A DNA stretch of 59,974 nucleotides from Glaciecola sp049650345 (GCA_049650345.1 JBARZY010000042.1:1-59974), one strand, 5' to 3'. Positions 48,085 to 57,528 are shown, counted from the first letter of the stretch. Notes: a model not told the origin generated them from the letters alone. Numbers and translations are program-made.

Positions 48085-48840
48085 TTAGCAGCGCTTACTA
48101 GCATAATTCTCTACCGCACAGCCTACTTCCAAGGCTTCAAACCAATCTAAAAAGCGCTTAACGTTGTCACCGGTAAATATGCGTCCGTGTTGCGGGCACA
48201 ATTTTTCAATGTCGAGTTTGCTAACTCGTTCTACCCAATCATTTTTTGCTCTGTTGGACGGCATCCAACGTTTATGAAACCCTTCCATATAACGAATGTG
48301 CGCATCAAAGTCTTCTACTTCAATAGGCGCATCAATGTGCTCCAATGCCGCGCCAATATCTCCGCTCATGAGTATTTTAGCTTGTGCGTCATAAACATTA
48401 AAATTACCTGATGAATGCAAGTAGTGGGCGGGTATAAACTGTACTTCAGTTTGGTCGATAGTAAGCGCTCCTCCTTCATCGGGTATGCCGTGAAACTCCA
48501 TGGTTTCCATACCGAAGTGGCGTAAAAAACCTTCCCAAATACGTGGCGAATACAACGTTGCGTCGCTAAGCGCCTTATCCCAAAGGCCAAGAGATGAAAT
48601 AATGTCAGGGTCTTGATGAGAAGCAAATACGTGTTTGATTTGCTCGATAGGAAGCTCTTTAACTACACTCGCTAGCATAGGTGCGAATAACTCAATGCCA
48701 CCAGGATCCATCAACAAAGCATTATGCTTGGTTTTAATCATGTACTGATTGGTGTCGATTACACTTTCTGGTTTTTCTGGGTCGCGCGCAAACATAAACC
48801 ATTCGTGTGTATCGCTGGTGTAAATATTATTAGATTTCAT
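48085..48840 (-). CDS. Diiron beta-lactamase-fold protein (ODP-like oxygen sensor)
   Basis: A 251-residue metallo-beta-lactamase-fold protein of the flavodiiron-related group, without a flavodoxin domain. Metal-site positions read His75-Asp77-Asp79 (SHQDPDIISS, in place of the usual HxExDH), His142 (HYLHSSGN), Asp161 (SGDIGA) and His218 (CPQHGRI). The HQDPD variant recalls the oxygen-binding diiron protein ODP that signals to a cytoplasmic chemoreceptor in Treponema denticola. The upstream gene in the same unit, 8 bp away, encodes a chemoreceptor-like helical protein, which supports oxygen or redox sensing over hydrolysis. No signal peptide. The function is inferred. Confidence 0.78.
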   Translation of the reverse strand: MKSNNIYTSDTHEWFMFARDPEKPESVIDTNQYMIKTKHNALLMDPGGIELFAPMLASVVKELPIEQIKHVFASHQDPDIISSLGLWDKALSDATLYSPRIWEGFLRHFGMETMEFHGIPDEGGALTIDQTEVQFIPAHYLHSSGNFNVYDAQAKILMSGDIGAALEHIDAPIEVEDFDAHIRYMEGFHKRWMPSNRAKNDWVERVSKLDIEKLCPQHGRIFTGDNVKRFLDWFEALEVGCAVENYASKRC

Positions 48841-48848
48841 AAGCTTTT

Positions 48849-49448
48849 TTATCTTTTGTTAATCAGTTTAAGTGACAGACTTACATGAGAATCGATTTTG
48901 TTAATAGAGCCTGAAATATTATTGGCGTTATCAGCCAGTTGTGCTGAAAATTCTTTGCCTGCTTGCGAAGCTTCAACCAACGACATTGACGCCAACACTT
49001 TGCCCACAGCAAGTTCTTGTTTTAGCGTTTCAAGGGAGCGCAATAAATGTCGTGTACTAGTTACAATTGATTGATTTTCTTCGTTTAGCGTGGTTTTTAC
49101 TTCATCAAAGCTGGTATCTAAGCTAGTCACATATTCGGCGTGTTGTGCTTTGGCATAAGCTCTTTCATAACGCTTTTTGGCTGAATTTGTACGCACTGCT
49201 TGCGTGGTTATTTTGCTCATATTAATGGCTTGTTGATTAATATCAGCAGAGGCATGTATTATTTTTTTGGCCAGTTGATCTAAAAATTCGGCTAAGGCAC
49301 CAAAACCTGCCGCTTGAGTGCCGGCTCTAACCGCAAGGACTCCGGCATTGTTGGAAGCAAGGGAAACTTCTTTTGCTACCACTCGCGCTTTATCTAGCTC
49401 TGCGGCTATTGTTGCGGCCGTTACAAAGTAGTTGTCTTGAGGTTTTAT
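48849..49448 (-). CDS. Soluble chemoreceptor-like helical protein, apparent ATA start
   Basis: About 199 residues if counted from ATA at 49448. Near the N-terminus KARVVAKEVSLASNNA, VLAVRAGTQAAGFGAL and AEFLDQLA resemble the signalling hairpin of methyl-accepting chemotaxis proteins (E-x-x-x-x-S-x-N-A-x-x-L-A-x-R-A). The rest is long helix. There is no membrane segment or ligand domain. The only standard start in frame, GTG at 49382, would cut the helix and has no Shine-Dalgarno sequence. An in-frame TAA ends at 49461, and AAGAGAG stands 7 bases before the ATA. It is paired with the ODP-like protein downstream. Confidence 0.6.
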   Translation of the reverse strand: MKPQDNYFVTAATIAAELDKARVVAKEVSLASNNAGVLAVRAGTQAAGFGALAEFLDQLAKKIIHASADINQQAINMSKITTQAVRTNSAKKRYERAYAKAQHAEYVTSLDTSFDEVKTTLNEENQSIVTSTRHLLRSLETLKQELAVGKVLASMSLVEASQAGKEFSAQLADNANNISGSINKIDSHVSLSLKLINKR

Positions 49449-49625
49449 AGTTGGTCTCTCTTACGAAACGGGAATACACCTTCTTTTGTATCACTTGTGG
49501 GTGAAGCTAGCAATGATATGGGTCAAATTTTGTGAATTACAAAACTACTTGTATACTCTTGCTCGCTGCCCAAAGTAGCAGTCGAAAGTGAGAATTAGTC
49601 GTTGTATTTCGGTTTAGGGAAGTAA

Positions 49626-50654
49626 GTGCAAAATATTGATAAATACACAGTTCATTTAGTTAAAAAAACCGCATTCATTATTGCAATAATGACGTTTGTG
49701 GGTTCTTTACTTATGTACGTTTTCGGTCGTCAAGCGCCTGAGTTATGACAAATCGCTGCCGTGGCTTGTGCACTAACTATAGTAATGGCGGGGTTTATTC
49801 ATTGGCAACCTCAGTACAAATATAACAACCTAGTATTAGTTGTTGGTGTAGTGTTTGTTATTTTGTTGGTCACTTCTTTTTCAGGCGGTGTAAATAGTCG
49901 ATTTACGGTGCTAATACCTGTAATGCCGGTGCTAATCAGTCTGGTATTTAAAAACCACTTTCCCATAGTGCTCACCAGCATATTATTAGTGAGTATATTG
50001 TTGTTGTTTGCGTTTCATCAACATCTGCCTAATTACTCCATGTCGCCAATTACGGAATTTGAGGTATTTGCTAAGGCTCTTTGGTTAGCAATAGCAACGC
50101 TGTTTGCGCTTGTTTTTTCATTAGTTTATCGCGATATAAATTCTAAGCTTACCATTAGTTTAGAGTCGCCAACGGTGGGCCCACAGGAAATTAACGCAAA
50201 AGAAAATTCTTATATTGTAGATTTTGCTGATAAAAGCTTGTTGAAATTAAACTTGGCTGGCACTCAGTCAACAGAACTAGCGCTTATGTTGTTGGGATTT
50301 GACGATGAAGTTTTACTTTCAAATACTAATGTGCTGAATAACATTATTGGAGCAAGTCAAAAAGCACTTACCAAAGAAACCGATAAAATAGGCTACTACA
50401 AAAATAACGTGATGATGGCTTGCATTGCTGTTCCCAAAAACGCAAACGTGAATCAAATGGCACGTAGACTTAGCGATAGCATTGTTAAAAATAAAATGCC
50501 AATGGCGACAAATGTAAACATAGGTTTTATTACGGTGAGTGCAAATATTGGCGTAGATTTAAATAGTCTGCTCTCGGTCGCGTCTATCGCTCTGCAAAAA
50601 GCGCAAGAAAAAGGTGAAAACGCTGTCGTTAACTACAACCAATTAAAAAAGTAA
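49626..50654 (+). pseudogene. Degenerate-GGDEF membrane protein gene split by in-frame TGA
   Basis: A GTG at 49626, five bases after AGGGA, opens a frame with a membrane helix (VKKTAFIIAIMTFVGSLLMYV). It meets TGA at 49746-49748 (codon 41), then continues uninterrupted for 302 codons in the same frame. The remainder has four or five hydrophobic helices and a C-terminal domain laid out like GGDEF (IGVDLNSLLSVASIALQKAQ; KGENAVVNY) but with YYKNNVMMA in place of the active-site loop. A GTG at 49761 could start a shorter product. It is either a recent pseudogene, a stop read through, or a sequence error. It is divergent from the chemoreceptor-like gene. Confidence 0.7.
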
Positions 50655-50796
50655 CGGCTATATATAAATTCAACTTAGATTAATTTAAGTAACTCCTGCA
50701 CTGCCTCTGTAATTTGAATGTATAAACCTTTAAGCTGTTGTAGATATTAACACGCGCTCTTTGCGCACCCTATCTGTACAATTAAAGCGTATAAAT

Positions 50797-51042
50797 ATGA
50801 CCAAAATACTGTTTTTTGCTGGTTTGCGAGAAGAATTAGGCACCGCTAGCATTGATTTACAATTGGAAGCATCGATGTCAGCTGAGGCTTTGCGACAGGT
50901 GTTATCTGAAAAGGGCGATAATTGGCAAGCTATACTAAAAAGTGATGTACTAGTCGCCATTAACCATACCTTGAGTGATTTACAAGATATTGTACAACCA
51001 GAGGATGAAGTCGCATTTTTCCCCCCTGTAACAGGCGGGTAA
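50797..51042 (+). CDS. moaD: Molybdopterin synthase small subunit MoaD
   Basis: An 81-residue ubiquitin-like sulfur carrier. It ends in the required Gly-Gly (FFPPVTGG), which is adenylated and thiocarboxylated to supply sulfur to molybdopterin precursor Z. The N-terminal ILFFAGLREELG and the PEDEVAFFPP stretch are typical. The ATG at 50797 is chosen over the frame opening at 50761 because it gives the family's normal length. moaE and other moa genes are not adjacent; mobA lies 1.4 kb downstream. Confidence 0.92.
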   Translation: MTKILFFAGLREELGTASIDLQLEASMSAEALRQVLSEKGDNWQAILKSDVLVAINHTLSDLQDIVQPEDEVAFFPPVTGG

Positions 51043-51096
51043 TTTGCCTATCATTCATTTAGCAAGGCCCTTAAATAAAGAGTACCAATATTAACT

Positions 51097-52098
51097 ATGT
51101 CTTCTTCTAAAGACGCGCAAGTTTTGTCTTCCATATCACAGTATATTGCCTTAATCGGGCGTGGCCAAAAATCGGGTAAAACCTTAAGCCAAGCTCAAGC
51201 AGAAGATGTGATGCTGCGCATATTCAGGAATGAAGCGTTGCCAGAACAAACGGGTGCGCTGCTAATGTTGCTGCGCATGCGTGAAGAAACCGATGAAGAA
51301 CTTAGTGGTTTTTTACAGGCATGCCGTGCAACGTTGCCAAACACCCTTCAGCTCAATACACCTATTGATTTAGATTTAGGCTGTTATGCGGGCAAAAGAA
51401 GGCACTTGCCTTGGTTATTGTTGGCTGTCAAAACCCTTGCTCAAAATGGCTATAAAATATTTTTACATGGCTTAGAAGAACACGACTCAAACCGACTTTA
51501 CTTAGATTCAGTGTTTAGAGCATTGAATTGGCCAATAGCGAGAAGTATGCAAGATGCTTCTCAACAATTAGCACTACACAATTTTTGTTACATGAGTATT
51601 ACCGATGTCCACCCGAAGATGGCAAATTTATTGTCAATGAGGCACACATTGGGACTTAGATCGTGTATGCATACCCTAGCAAAAATGCTTAATCCCGCGG
51701 CGGCCAAAGCCAGTGTGCATGGTGTGTTTCATCGTGAACTCGACAATACACATATTAATGTTGCAAAAAACCTTAATGAAGTAAACGTGGCCTGTATTCG
51801 AGGTGACAGTGGAGAAGTAGAAGCAACACCAGAAAAAGCGTTTTCTATGCACTATGTAAGTAATAACTGCGAAACTGAATTAGCGTTTCCTGCACTATTA
51901 CCACACTGGGCCCATCAAACTAGGAACCTAGGCATAAACGCATTATTAGATGTGTGGCAAGGTAAAGTAGTGGTCGACTACGCTACTGCCGCCATACAGA
52001 GTACCTTAGCGGTTTATTTATGTTGCATGCACAATCTCAGCAGTGAACAGGGCTTGCAACGTGCGAAAGCCCTGTGGCAATCACGAAAAGTAGACTAG
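51097..52098 (+). CDS. ybiB: YbiB-type TrpD2 family protein
   Basis: A 333-residue protein of the anthranilate-phosphoribosyltransferase-like family YbiB/TrpD2. The N-terminal helical domain (IALIGRGQKSGKTLSQAQAE, then LLMLLRMREETDEELSGFL) and the alpha/beta domain are complete. The family resembles TrpD in fold but is reported to bind nucleic acid rather than make tryptophan. The last codons converge on the TIGR02647 gene; the two stop codons share the palindrome CTAG (52095-52098). Confidence 0.85.
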   Translation: MSSSKDAQVLSSISQYIALIGRGQKSGKTLSQAQAEDVMLRIFRNEALPEQTGALLMLLRMREETDEELSGFLQACRATLPNTLQLNTPIDLDLGCYAGKRRHLPWLLLAVKTLAQNGYKIFLHGLEEHDSNRLYLDSVFRALNWPIARSMQDASQQLALHNFCYMSITDVHPKMANLLSMRHTLGLRSCMHTLAKMLNPAAAKASVHGVFHRELDNTHINVAKNLNEVNVACIRGDSGEVEATPEKAFSMHYVSNNCETELAFPALLPHWAHQTRNLGINALLDVWQGKVVVDYATAAIQSTLAVYLCCMHNLSSEQGLQRAKALWQSRKVD

Positions 52099-52331
52099 GT
52101 GTGTGTTAATGCCGACTGAATGACTTTTGCATGTTCGCAAAGATCATAGCCTAAGTTAGTTAAATAACCGCCATCGGGTTGGCTAACTATTCCCTTGTTG
52201 TACAAGCGTTGTGCTGCGGCGATAATCGCGGGGTCAGCATCATGATGAATTTTAAGGCCTTGCATTAGGCTGCTGCTTGGGTATTTGAGTATAAGGTTGA
52301 GTTCGTCAGTCATGTTTTGATTGAAAGGCAT
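52095..52331 (-). CDS. TIGR02647-family small protein
   Basis: A 78-residue protein with the family pattern QGLKIHHDADPAIIAAAQRL followed by KGIVSQPDGGYLTNLG. This winged-helix-like family is annotated as putative DNA-binding; its role is unknown. Its stop shares bases with the convergent ybiB stop. Confidence 0.85.
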   Translation of the reverse strand: MPFNQNMTDELNLILKYPSSSLMQGLKIHHDADPAIIAAAQRLYNKGIVSQPDGGYLTNLGYDLCEHAKVIQSALTHT

Positions 52332-52463
52332 AAATCTCTCTTTATTATTATGAGGTTAACATTACATGCTTACTATTCAGATTAGCGCTTAATGCATCGA
52401 AACACAACGCATTGTTTGGTATAGTCCCGCGCCAACTTGGGCATAACAGAATATGGTAAAAAA

Positions 52464-53084
52464 ATGAAAGTGCTTGGGCTAGTATTGGCCGGTGGCCAGT
52501 CAAGCAGAATGGGTAACGACAAGGCTATGCTGGAAATTGACGGCGAAACGATGTTGGCTAGAAGTCAAAAGCTTTTGCGCGCGTGTGAAGTAGCAAAAGT
52601 CGTAGTGAGTAGAAACGACGGTGAACTCGACTCGCTTGCAGACATGATCCCCAACAAAGGCCCGCTGTCTGGCATTCATAGCGCATTGCACCACTATCTT
52701 GATTATGACCTATTGATTATACCGGTAGATTTACCCTTATTAAATGCTAAATCGGTAAAGCGCTTGATAGCCTTAGCACAAAAAGAAAAACTCAATACTT
52801 GTTTTCGTAGTGAACAATTTGCTGGTGCTACAACTAAAGGTGTTGCGGCTAAAACCTCAAAAGACAATAAATCTCATGAAGGCATGCACTTCCCAATCTA
52901 TTTGCGCAATACTCCGCCAGTTCGCGATGAACTCAGCCATGTGTTAGTCAATACACAAAAGTACTCTGTGTTTACTTTTTTTAAGCAGTTTGAACACAAA
53001 ACCGTAAGGCCTTTAAAGCCATACGAACTTATCAACGTGAATTCTGAAGCTCAATGGCAACAAATTGTTGGCTTTTTTAAGTAA
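52464..53084 (+). CDS. mobA: Molybdenum cofactor guanylyltransferase MobA
   Basis: A 206-residue nucleotidyltransferase. The signature LAGGQSSRMGNDKA (8-21) binds GTP, and VDLPLL in the middle carries the metal-binding aspartate. It attaches GMP to molybdopterin to form the MGD cofactor. The frame is open from 52437, but the ATG at 52464 places the glycine loop at the usual distance from the N-terminus. The middle part (about 120-145, TTKGVAAKTSKDNKSHEG) is a longer polar insert than I expect for the family. Confidence 0.92.
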   Translation: MKVLGLVLAGGQSSRMGNDKAMLEIDGETMLARSQKLLRACEVAKVVVSRNDGELDSLADMIPNKGPLSGIHSALHHYLDYDLLIIPVDLPLLNAKSVKRLIALAQKEKLNTCFRSEQFAGATTKGVAAKTSKDNKSHEGMHFPIYLRNTPPVRDELSHVLVNTQKYSVFTFFKQFEHKTVRPLKPYELINVNSEAQWQQIVGFFK

Positions 53085-53216
53085 CAAAATAGTCTTCGTT
53101 CCTGAATATGAATTTTGCGTATGATTAAAAATACTTATTTGTAGTTCTGAATGCTCATCACTTCCTAATAAATATGTAAGCTATGGTGATGAAAATTATA
53201 TGTAAAATATACACGA

Positions 53217-54539
53217 ATGGCTAAGTACGTTCGTCTTGCTGTTAAAACAACACCATTGTTAATGGTATTGTTGTTTCTGCCATATTGCACTCAAGCTTAT
53301 GAAATTAATAAAATAATAGAAAAACAAAGCAACGAAGCGTTATCTGTTGTAGGGTATGTTGGTGCATTACTAATTGTTCTGCTATGCATGCTAACAGGTG
53401 TACTGCTGATCACAAAATCTAAGCAGGCAAAGCAAGCGAGGCAACAAATCGACGGCGCAAAGGCGCAACTCGACGACCTACCCACGGGCATTATCCATGT
53501 GAACAAGCAAGGCCTTATATGCTACGCCAATTTAGCAGCGGCAAGATTAATGGGTAGAGATTTACAAAGGCTATTAAACACTGAGTTGTATACTCATTTT
53601 ATTGATTCCGATGCGGCGCTCATTCACAATAATATTGCTCAAAATATTGAGCTCAATAACCTACAAGTACAAGCGAAAGTCAGTAAGTTATTTGTGATGA
53701 TCAAGGCAAAATACGGCAGCGCACAAACTGCTGCAACAGTGTTGACTATTGAAGATCAACACCATATCCAAAAGGCTCTGCAGCAGAGTGTTCAGCATGC
53801 TGAATATCAAACACAGGTAGTGAATACTTTGGCGTTTGCTACTGTTAGTGTAGACCTTAACGAGCAAACCTATTGTTATGATGCTGTTTGTGCCTCGATG
53901 TTACATCTTGATGCGATAAACGATAATGCGCAGTTTTCTGAGGCGCAGCTATTACGGTTGCTTGAAAATAAGATTCATAACGCCGACTTCAGCGCATGGA
54001 GAAAAGCCTTACAGAGTCAAAACAAGGCTACCGCCATTAATTGTCGTATAGCCATTAACTCGGCTGATTCGGCAAAAACCTATATGCCTGTTCATATGAT
54101 AATTAGCCCGCCACAACACCAGGCACAACGAGAAATATATATACAAAGCAATACTGAGTATGAGTTGCTGAAACATGATATAGATGCGCTTAATCATCAA
54201 CATCAAACACTGCTGCATGCCATAAACGGCCCTGTTTATTCTCTCGACGATAAGGGGAATGTATTATGGTCGAATGCTGCTTTTATGCAGTTTGTTCGAA
54301 GTATTAACCCAGCGAATCAGTCGACTAACATATTTGATATGGGGATATTCCCCGACAATATAATTACCATGCACACTACTCCTCCTGGTGTGTCAAGCAG
54401 AACTTGTAACGAGGTCTTTGACGTTGAGTATAGCAACGGTCAAACTCGCCGCGTAAAACTCAATTTAGCGTTTTATTTACACCAGCATCGACTAATGAAC
54501 AAAGGCGAACTTGGCATGGTAGGCGTAATTGAAGCTTAA
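53217..54539 (+). CDS. Membrane protein with PAS-like domains and no output domain
   Basis: A 440-residue protein. A signal-peptide-like segment (about 8-28) and a transmembrane helix (about 43-67) are followed by a charged linker and PAS-like domains at about 82-180 (LPTGIIHVNKQGLICYANLAAARLMG), probably 200-310, and 330-438 (GPVYSLDDKGNVLWSNAAF). The chain ends right after the last one (MVGVIEA), where GGDEF, EAL or kinase domains would normally follow. No output domain continues in another frame downstream. It may signal through protein contact. No Shine-Dalgarno sequence is obvious. Confidence 0.65.
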   Translation: MAKYVRLAVKTTPLLMVLLFLPYCTQAYEINKIIEKQSNEALSVVGYVGALLIVLLCMLTGVLLITKSKQAKQARQQIDGAKAQLDDLPTGIIHVNKQGLICYANLAAARLMGRDLQRLLNTELYTHFIDSDAALIHNNIAQNIELNNLQVQAKVSKLFVMIKAKYGSAQTAATVLTIEDQHHIQKALQQSVQHAEYQTQVVNTLAFATVSVDLNEQTYCYDAVCASMLHLDAINDNAQFSEAQLLRLLENKIHNADFSAWRKALQSQNKATAINCRIAINSADSAKTYMPVHMIISPPQHQAQREIYIQSNTEYELLKHDIDALNHQHQTLLHAINGPVYSLDDKGNVLWSNAAFMQFVRSINPANQSTNIFDMGIFPDNIITMHTTPPGVSSRTCNEVFDVEYSNGQTRRVKLNLAFYLHQHRLMNKGELGMVGVIEA

Positions 54540-54596
54540 TCTTTATTTGCACTACTACCGTATTCATTGCATATACAAATATGTTAGAAATCAACA

Positions 54597-55145
54597 ATGA
54601 ACAAAATTATTCAACAGTTATTAACAGTAATGGTGGCCGTTTTTGCACTGAGTGCATGTGCGAGTTATGACTATAAGGGCACATTGAACTTAGGTGACGC
54701 AATGATTGCGGCAACGGGAGAAAGTCTTGAGGGCGAGGTAGTTGAGATACCAGAGGCGTTTCGCGGGCAAACTACCTTGTTGATTTTTGGATATGTACAA
54801 GACAGTCAGTTTGATATTGACCGCTGGTTAATTGGTTTAGACATGACAAATACTCAAATACCGGTTTATGAAATACCGACTATACAAGGTATGGCACCGC
54901 GGATGTTTAGCACCTTTATTGACAACGGTATGCGTAAAGGGATACCAAAAGAACTATGGAAGGGTGTGATTACCGTTTATAAAGACGGCGATAAAGTACA
55001 GCAATTTACGGGTAATACCCGCCCAAATAATGCACGAGTTATGTTGCTAAATAGTGTCGGTAATATTGTGTATTTTTATGATAGAGGGTTTTCTGTATCG
55101 GCCTTGAACGAGTTGAAGAGTAGGGTAAACGAGATTACAGAATAA
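54597..55145 (+). CDS. Lipoprotein, possibly thioredoxin-fold
   Basis: A 182-residue protein with lipobox ALSAC (Cys21). The body, including FRGQTTLLIFGYVQDSQFDI and MLLNSVGNIVYFYDRGFS, is laid out like a thioredoxin-fold or ATP10-like domain without active-site cysteines. The family is uncertain. It follows the PAS protein by 57 bp on the same strand and converges on the binding-protein gene. Confidence 0.6.
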   Translation: MNKIIQQLLTVMVAVFALSACASYDYKGTLNLGDAMIAATGESLEGEVVEIPEAFRGQTTLLIFGYVQDSQFDIDRWLIGLDMTNTQIPVYEIPTIQGMAPRMFSTFIDNGMRKGIPKELWKGVITVYKDGDKVQQFTGNTRPNNARVMLLNSVGNIVYFYDRGFSVSALNELKSRVNEITE

Positions 55146-55156
55146 TACTTGTTACT

Positions 55157-56095
55157 TTATTGTTCAGAGTCATTAGTTTCATCAGCGGGTTGGGCACTCT
55201 CAGACAATATACTTGTTATGCCATATGTGTTTAGCGCATTCCGAGCTTTCTCTGATATATTGTTATTTTGCAAAAAAATCAGTTTGCGTTCATTGACTCT
55301 ATTTATGCGCATATCGTTTGAATAATGTTGGTCAAAAGCATCATAAAATGAATTGTCTTTGAGCGCTGCATGCACACCTTTGTGCAAGCGAGCAAACAGG
55401 TCATGATTATTGGCGTTTACAAAAATAAAATCCCCTAAGGGATAGATGAACATTAAACTGGGCTCCACTTTGATATTTAATGTTGGGTGATTATTAAGGT
55501 CATCTTTTATTTCGTTAACGCTACGAGTTAAACAATCAAAGCGTTTATTATGCAGCATGCCATAAAGTGCGTCATGGATAGGGCTGGTAACGGTGTCAAA
55601 GCCATTGTTAGTATAAACTGATTTGTCGGGCCAGTGGGAGCCTAAACCAACACTCAAATTTTTATTTATAATGTGCTGTGGTGTATCTACATCCATAAGG
55701 CGCTGATTTTCAGTGTGGATTAAGCATATTCTAAAGCCAAGCATACCTCTATCAAGGGGTACATAAATAGCGCGTGCAAGTCGCTCACGTTCTTTTGTTG
55801 GCGCGCCTATAAATATGTCAATGTTACCCTTTACTAATTCGGCAAATGCTCGCCCTTGTTCCATGTCTTGTGAACTAACTAAGGTGTATTCACCAAATTC
55901 TGTTTCGGTTTTTTCAGCGTAACTGAGAATGCTTTGTTTTAGATGAGGCGTGTTAAAGTTGCGAGCGTACATTACCCATTCATCGCTTGCGTAGGCACAA
56001 CTAGACGCGATTAAGAGCAATGCCAATAAGTACGGCCTGGCAAGCCGGTTTGCTTGATGCAAACTCAATTGGGTAAACAAAACATAGCCATGCAA
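55157..56095 (-). CDS. Periplasmic binding-protein-like protein
   Basis: A 312-residue protein. A hydrophobic segment (about 22-36) ending YAS-DE is a signal peptide. A start nearer to it is possible, since the first 20 residues are unusual. The rest follows the pattern of SBP_bac_3-type two-lobe binding proteins (DMEQGRAFAELVKGNIDIFIG; DCLTRSVNEIKDDLN). No transporter gene is adjacent, so a sensing or orphan role is likely. The C-terminal tail is acidic. Confidence 0.7.
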   Translation of the reverse strand: MHGYVLFTQLSLHQANRLARPYLLALLLIASSCAYASDEWVMYARNFNTPHLKQSILSYAEKTETEFGEYTLVSSQDMEQGRAFAELVKGNIDIFIGAPTKERERLARAIYVPLDRGMLGFRICLIHTENQRLMDVDTPQHIINKNLSVGLGSHWPDKSVYTNNGFDTVTSPIHDALYGMLHNKRFDCLTRSVNEIKDDLNNHPTLNIKVEPSLMFIYPLGDFIFVNANNHDLFARLHKGVHAALKDNSFYDAFDQHYSNDMRINRVNERKLIFLQNNNISEKARNALNTYGITSILSESAQPADETNDSEQ

Positions 56096-56298
56096 TGAGT
56101 CAAGAAGTGGTTATAATACGCACAACAGATTTGTACAGTCAACTGTATTCGCTTGACCCGTTGCTATTGGTACCTTAATCTACAAATAAAACAAAGGGGT
56201 GTAAAGCCTCAGATAATATCTTTGCATTGTTGGTGCAATATGCATAGCAACCAGCATACATTCCAACTAAATGTCAACACAATCAAAGAGCAAAATAA

Positions 56299-57525
56299 GT
56301 GGATAAAGCTGAATTTGTACGTACCCGTCGATTCATTGTAAAACTTGGTAAAATGCTACACAAATACGGCACCCCAGCATTTAGGTTAGAAGCTCATCTT
56401 GCTGAGGTTGCAACATACCTTAATGTAAATGCTAGTTTTATATCAACGCCCACTTCACTTACCTTTGTAATATGGAGCGACAAGCACGAAGAAGAATATA
56501 ACCATGCTGCGCGCGTTCAACCGGGCGAGCTTGATTTGGGTTCGCTTGCCCTGACCGATGAATTAGTGACAGCATTAATAGCTAGCGAGATGTCTTTACT
56601 AGAGGCCGACGTACGCCTTACCGAAATAGAACAGCAAGTTACCTTCATTCATCCAATTGGTATGACCATTGCCTATGGGTTTGCTACAGGTGCTTTTGCT
56701 GTGCTGATGGGGGCGTCATTAATAGATGCGGCTGCAACTTCTGTGATTGGCTTAGTAATGTACCTCTTTGTATATTGGTCTTACCATTCAAAGCGCGTAG
56801 CGCACATGTTAGAGCCTGCTGTTGCTTTAGTGTCGGGCTTGATGGCATGCGCGATTGCACATTACTTAGAACCAGGCATTAATATACGCTTGGTGGTGTT
56901 GTCATCAATTATTATATTTATTCCAGGATTAGCTTTGGCCATAGGGCTTGCTGAGTTGTCATCGCGCAATGTGGTAAGTGGTACGGCTAGGGTGATGGAC
57001 GCCGTGATGCAGTTGTTTAAGCTGTATTTCGGTGCGTTTTTAGGGATCTCCTTGGGCTTTGCTTTGTTTAACGAAGTAGAACACACGCCCATGCAAAAAC
57101 TGCCACAGTGGTCCTACTTTGTTGCGGTACTTGTATTGTGTTCGGCTTTGGTGCCCATTTTTAATATTCGCTTGAAGCATGCACCGTGGGCGATTATGTG
57201 TGGCTTTGTTGGGTATTTTTCTACTTTTTGGGCGGCTAGATACCTTGAGTTTGGTTTAGGTACGTTTGCAGGAGCATTTGCTGTAGGGGTGTATGCAAAC
57301 CTATTTACTCGGCTTACTAATGCGCCCGCAAGTATTGTGTTAATGCAAGGCTTAATTGTTTTGGTACCAGGCTCAAAAACCTACATTGGTTTAAACTCAT
57401 TTGTGTCGGGCAAAGACTTTGTGCAAGCCGAGCATATTGGCCAAGAAACATTTGTTATTTTTATGTCCTTGGTGGCAGGCTTAATATTTGCAAACGTGGT
57501 GATGCCCACAAGAAAGGCCTTGTAA
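56299..57525 (+). CDS. ThrE-type threonine/serine exporter
   Basis: A 408-residue inner-membrane protein. The N-terminal cytosolic domain (about 1-125), with LHKYGTPAFRLEAHL and SFISTPTSLTFVIW, is the DUF1212/ThrE signature. About ten hydrophobic helices follow, including the glycine-rich PGLALAIGLAELSSRNVVSG segment and a second half (VLVPGSKTYIGLNS). The family exports threonine and serine. Both halves are fused in one chain, as in Corynebacterium ThrE. The start is GTG at 56299. The next gene begins 3 bases after its stop. Confidence 0.87.
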   Translation: MDKAEFVRTRRFIVKLGKMLHKYGTPAFRLEAHLAEVATYLNVNASFISTPTSLTFVIWSDKHEEEYNHAARVQPGELDLGSLALTDELVTALIASEMSLLEADVRLTEIEQQVTFIHPIGMTIAYGFATGAFAVLMGASLIDAAATSVIGLVMYLFVYWSYHSKRVAHMLEPAVALVSGLMACAIAHYLEPGINIRLVVLSSIIIFIPGLALAIGLAELSSRNVVSGTARVMDAVMQLFKLYFGAFLGISLGFALFNEVEHTPMQKLPQWSYFVAVLVLCSALVPIFNIRLKHAPWAIMCGFVGYFSTFWAARYLEFGLGTFAGAFAVGVYANLFTRLTNAPASIVLMQGLIVLVPGSKTYIGLNSFVSGKDFVQAEHIGQETFVIFMSLVAGLIFANVVMPTRKAL

Positions 57526-57528
57526 ATT

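Noticed and set aside
49528..49544. Small inverted repeat TTTTGT-GAATT-ACAAAA in the ODP/GGDEF divergent region.
   Set aside because: Six-base AT-rich arms are common by chance and no regulator is indicated.
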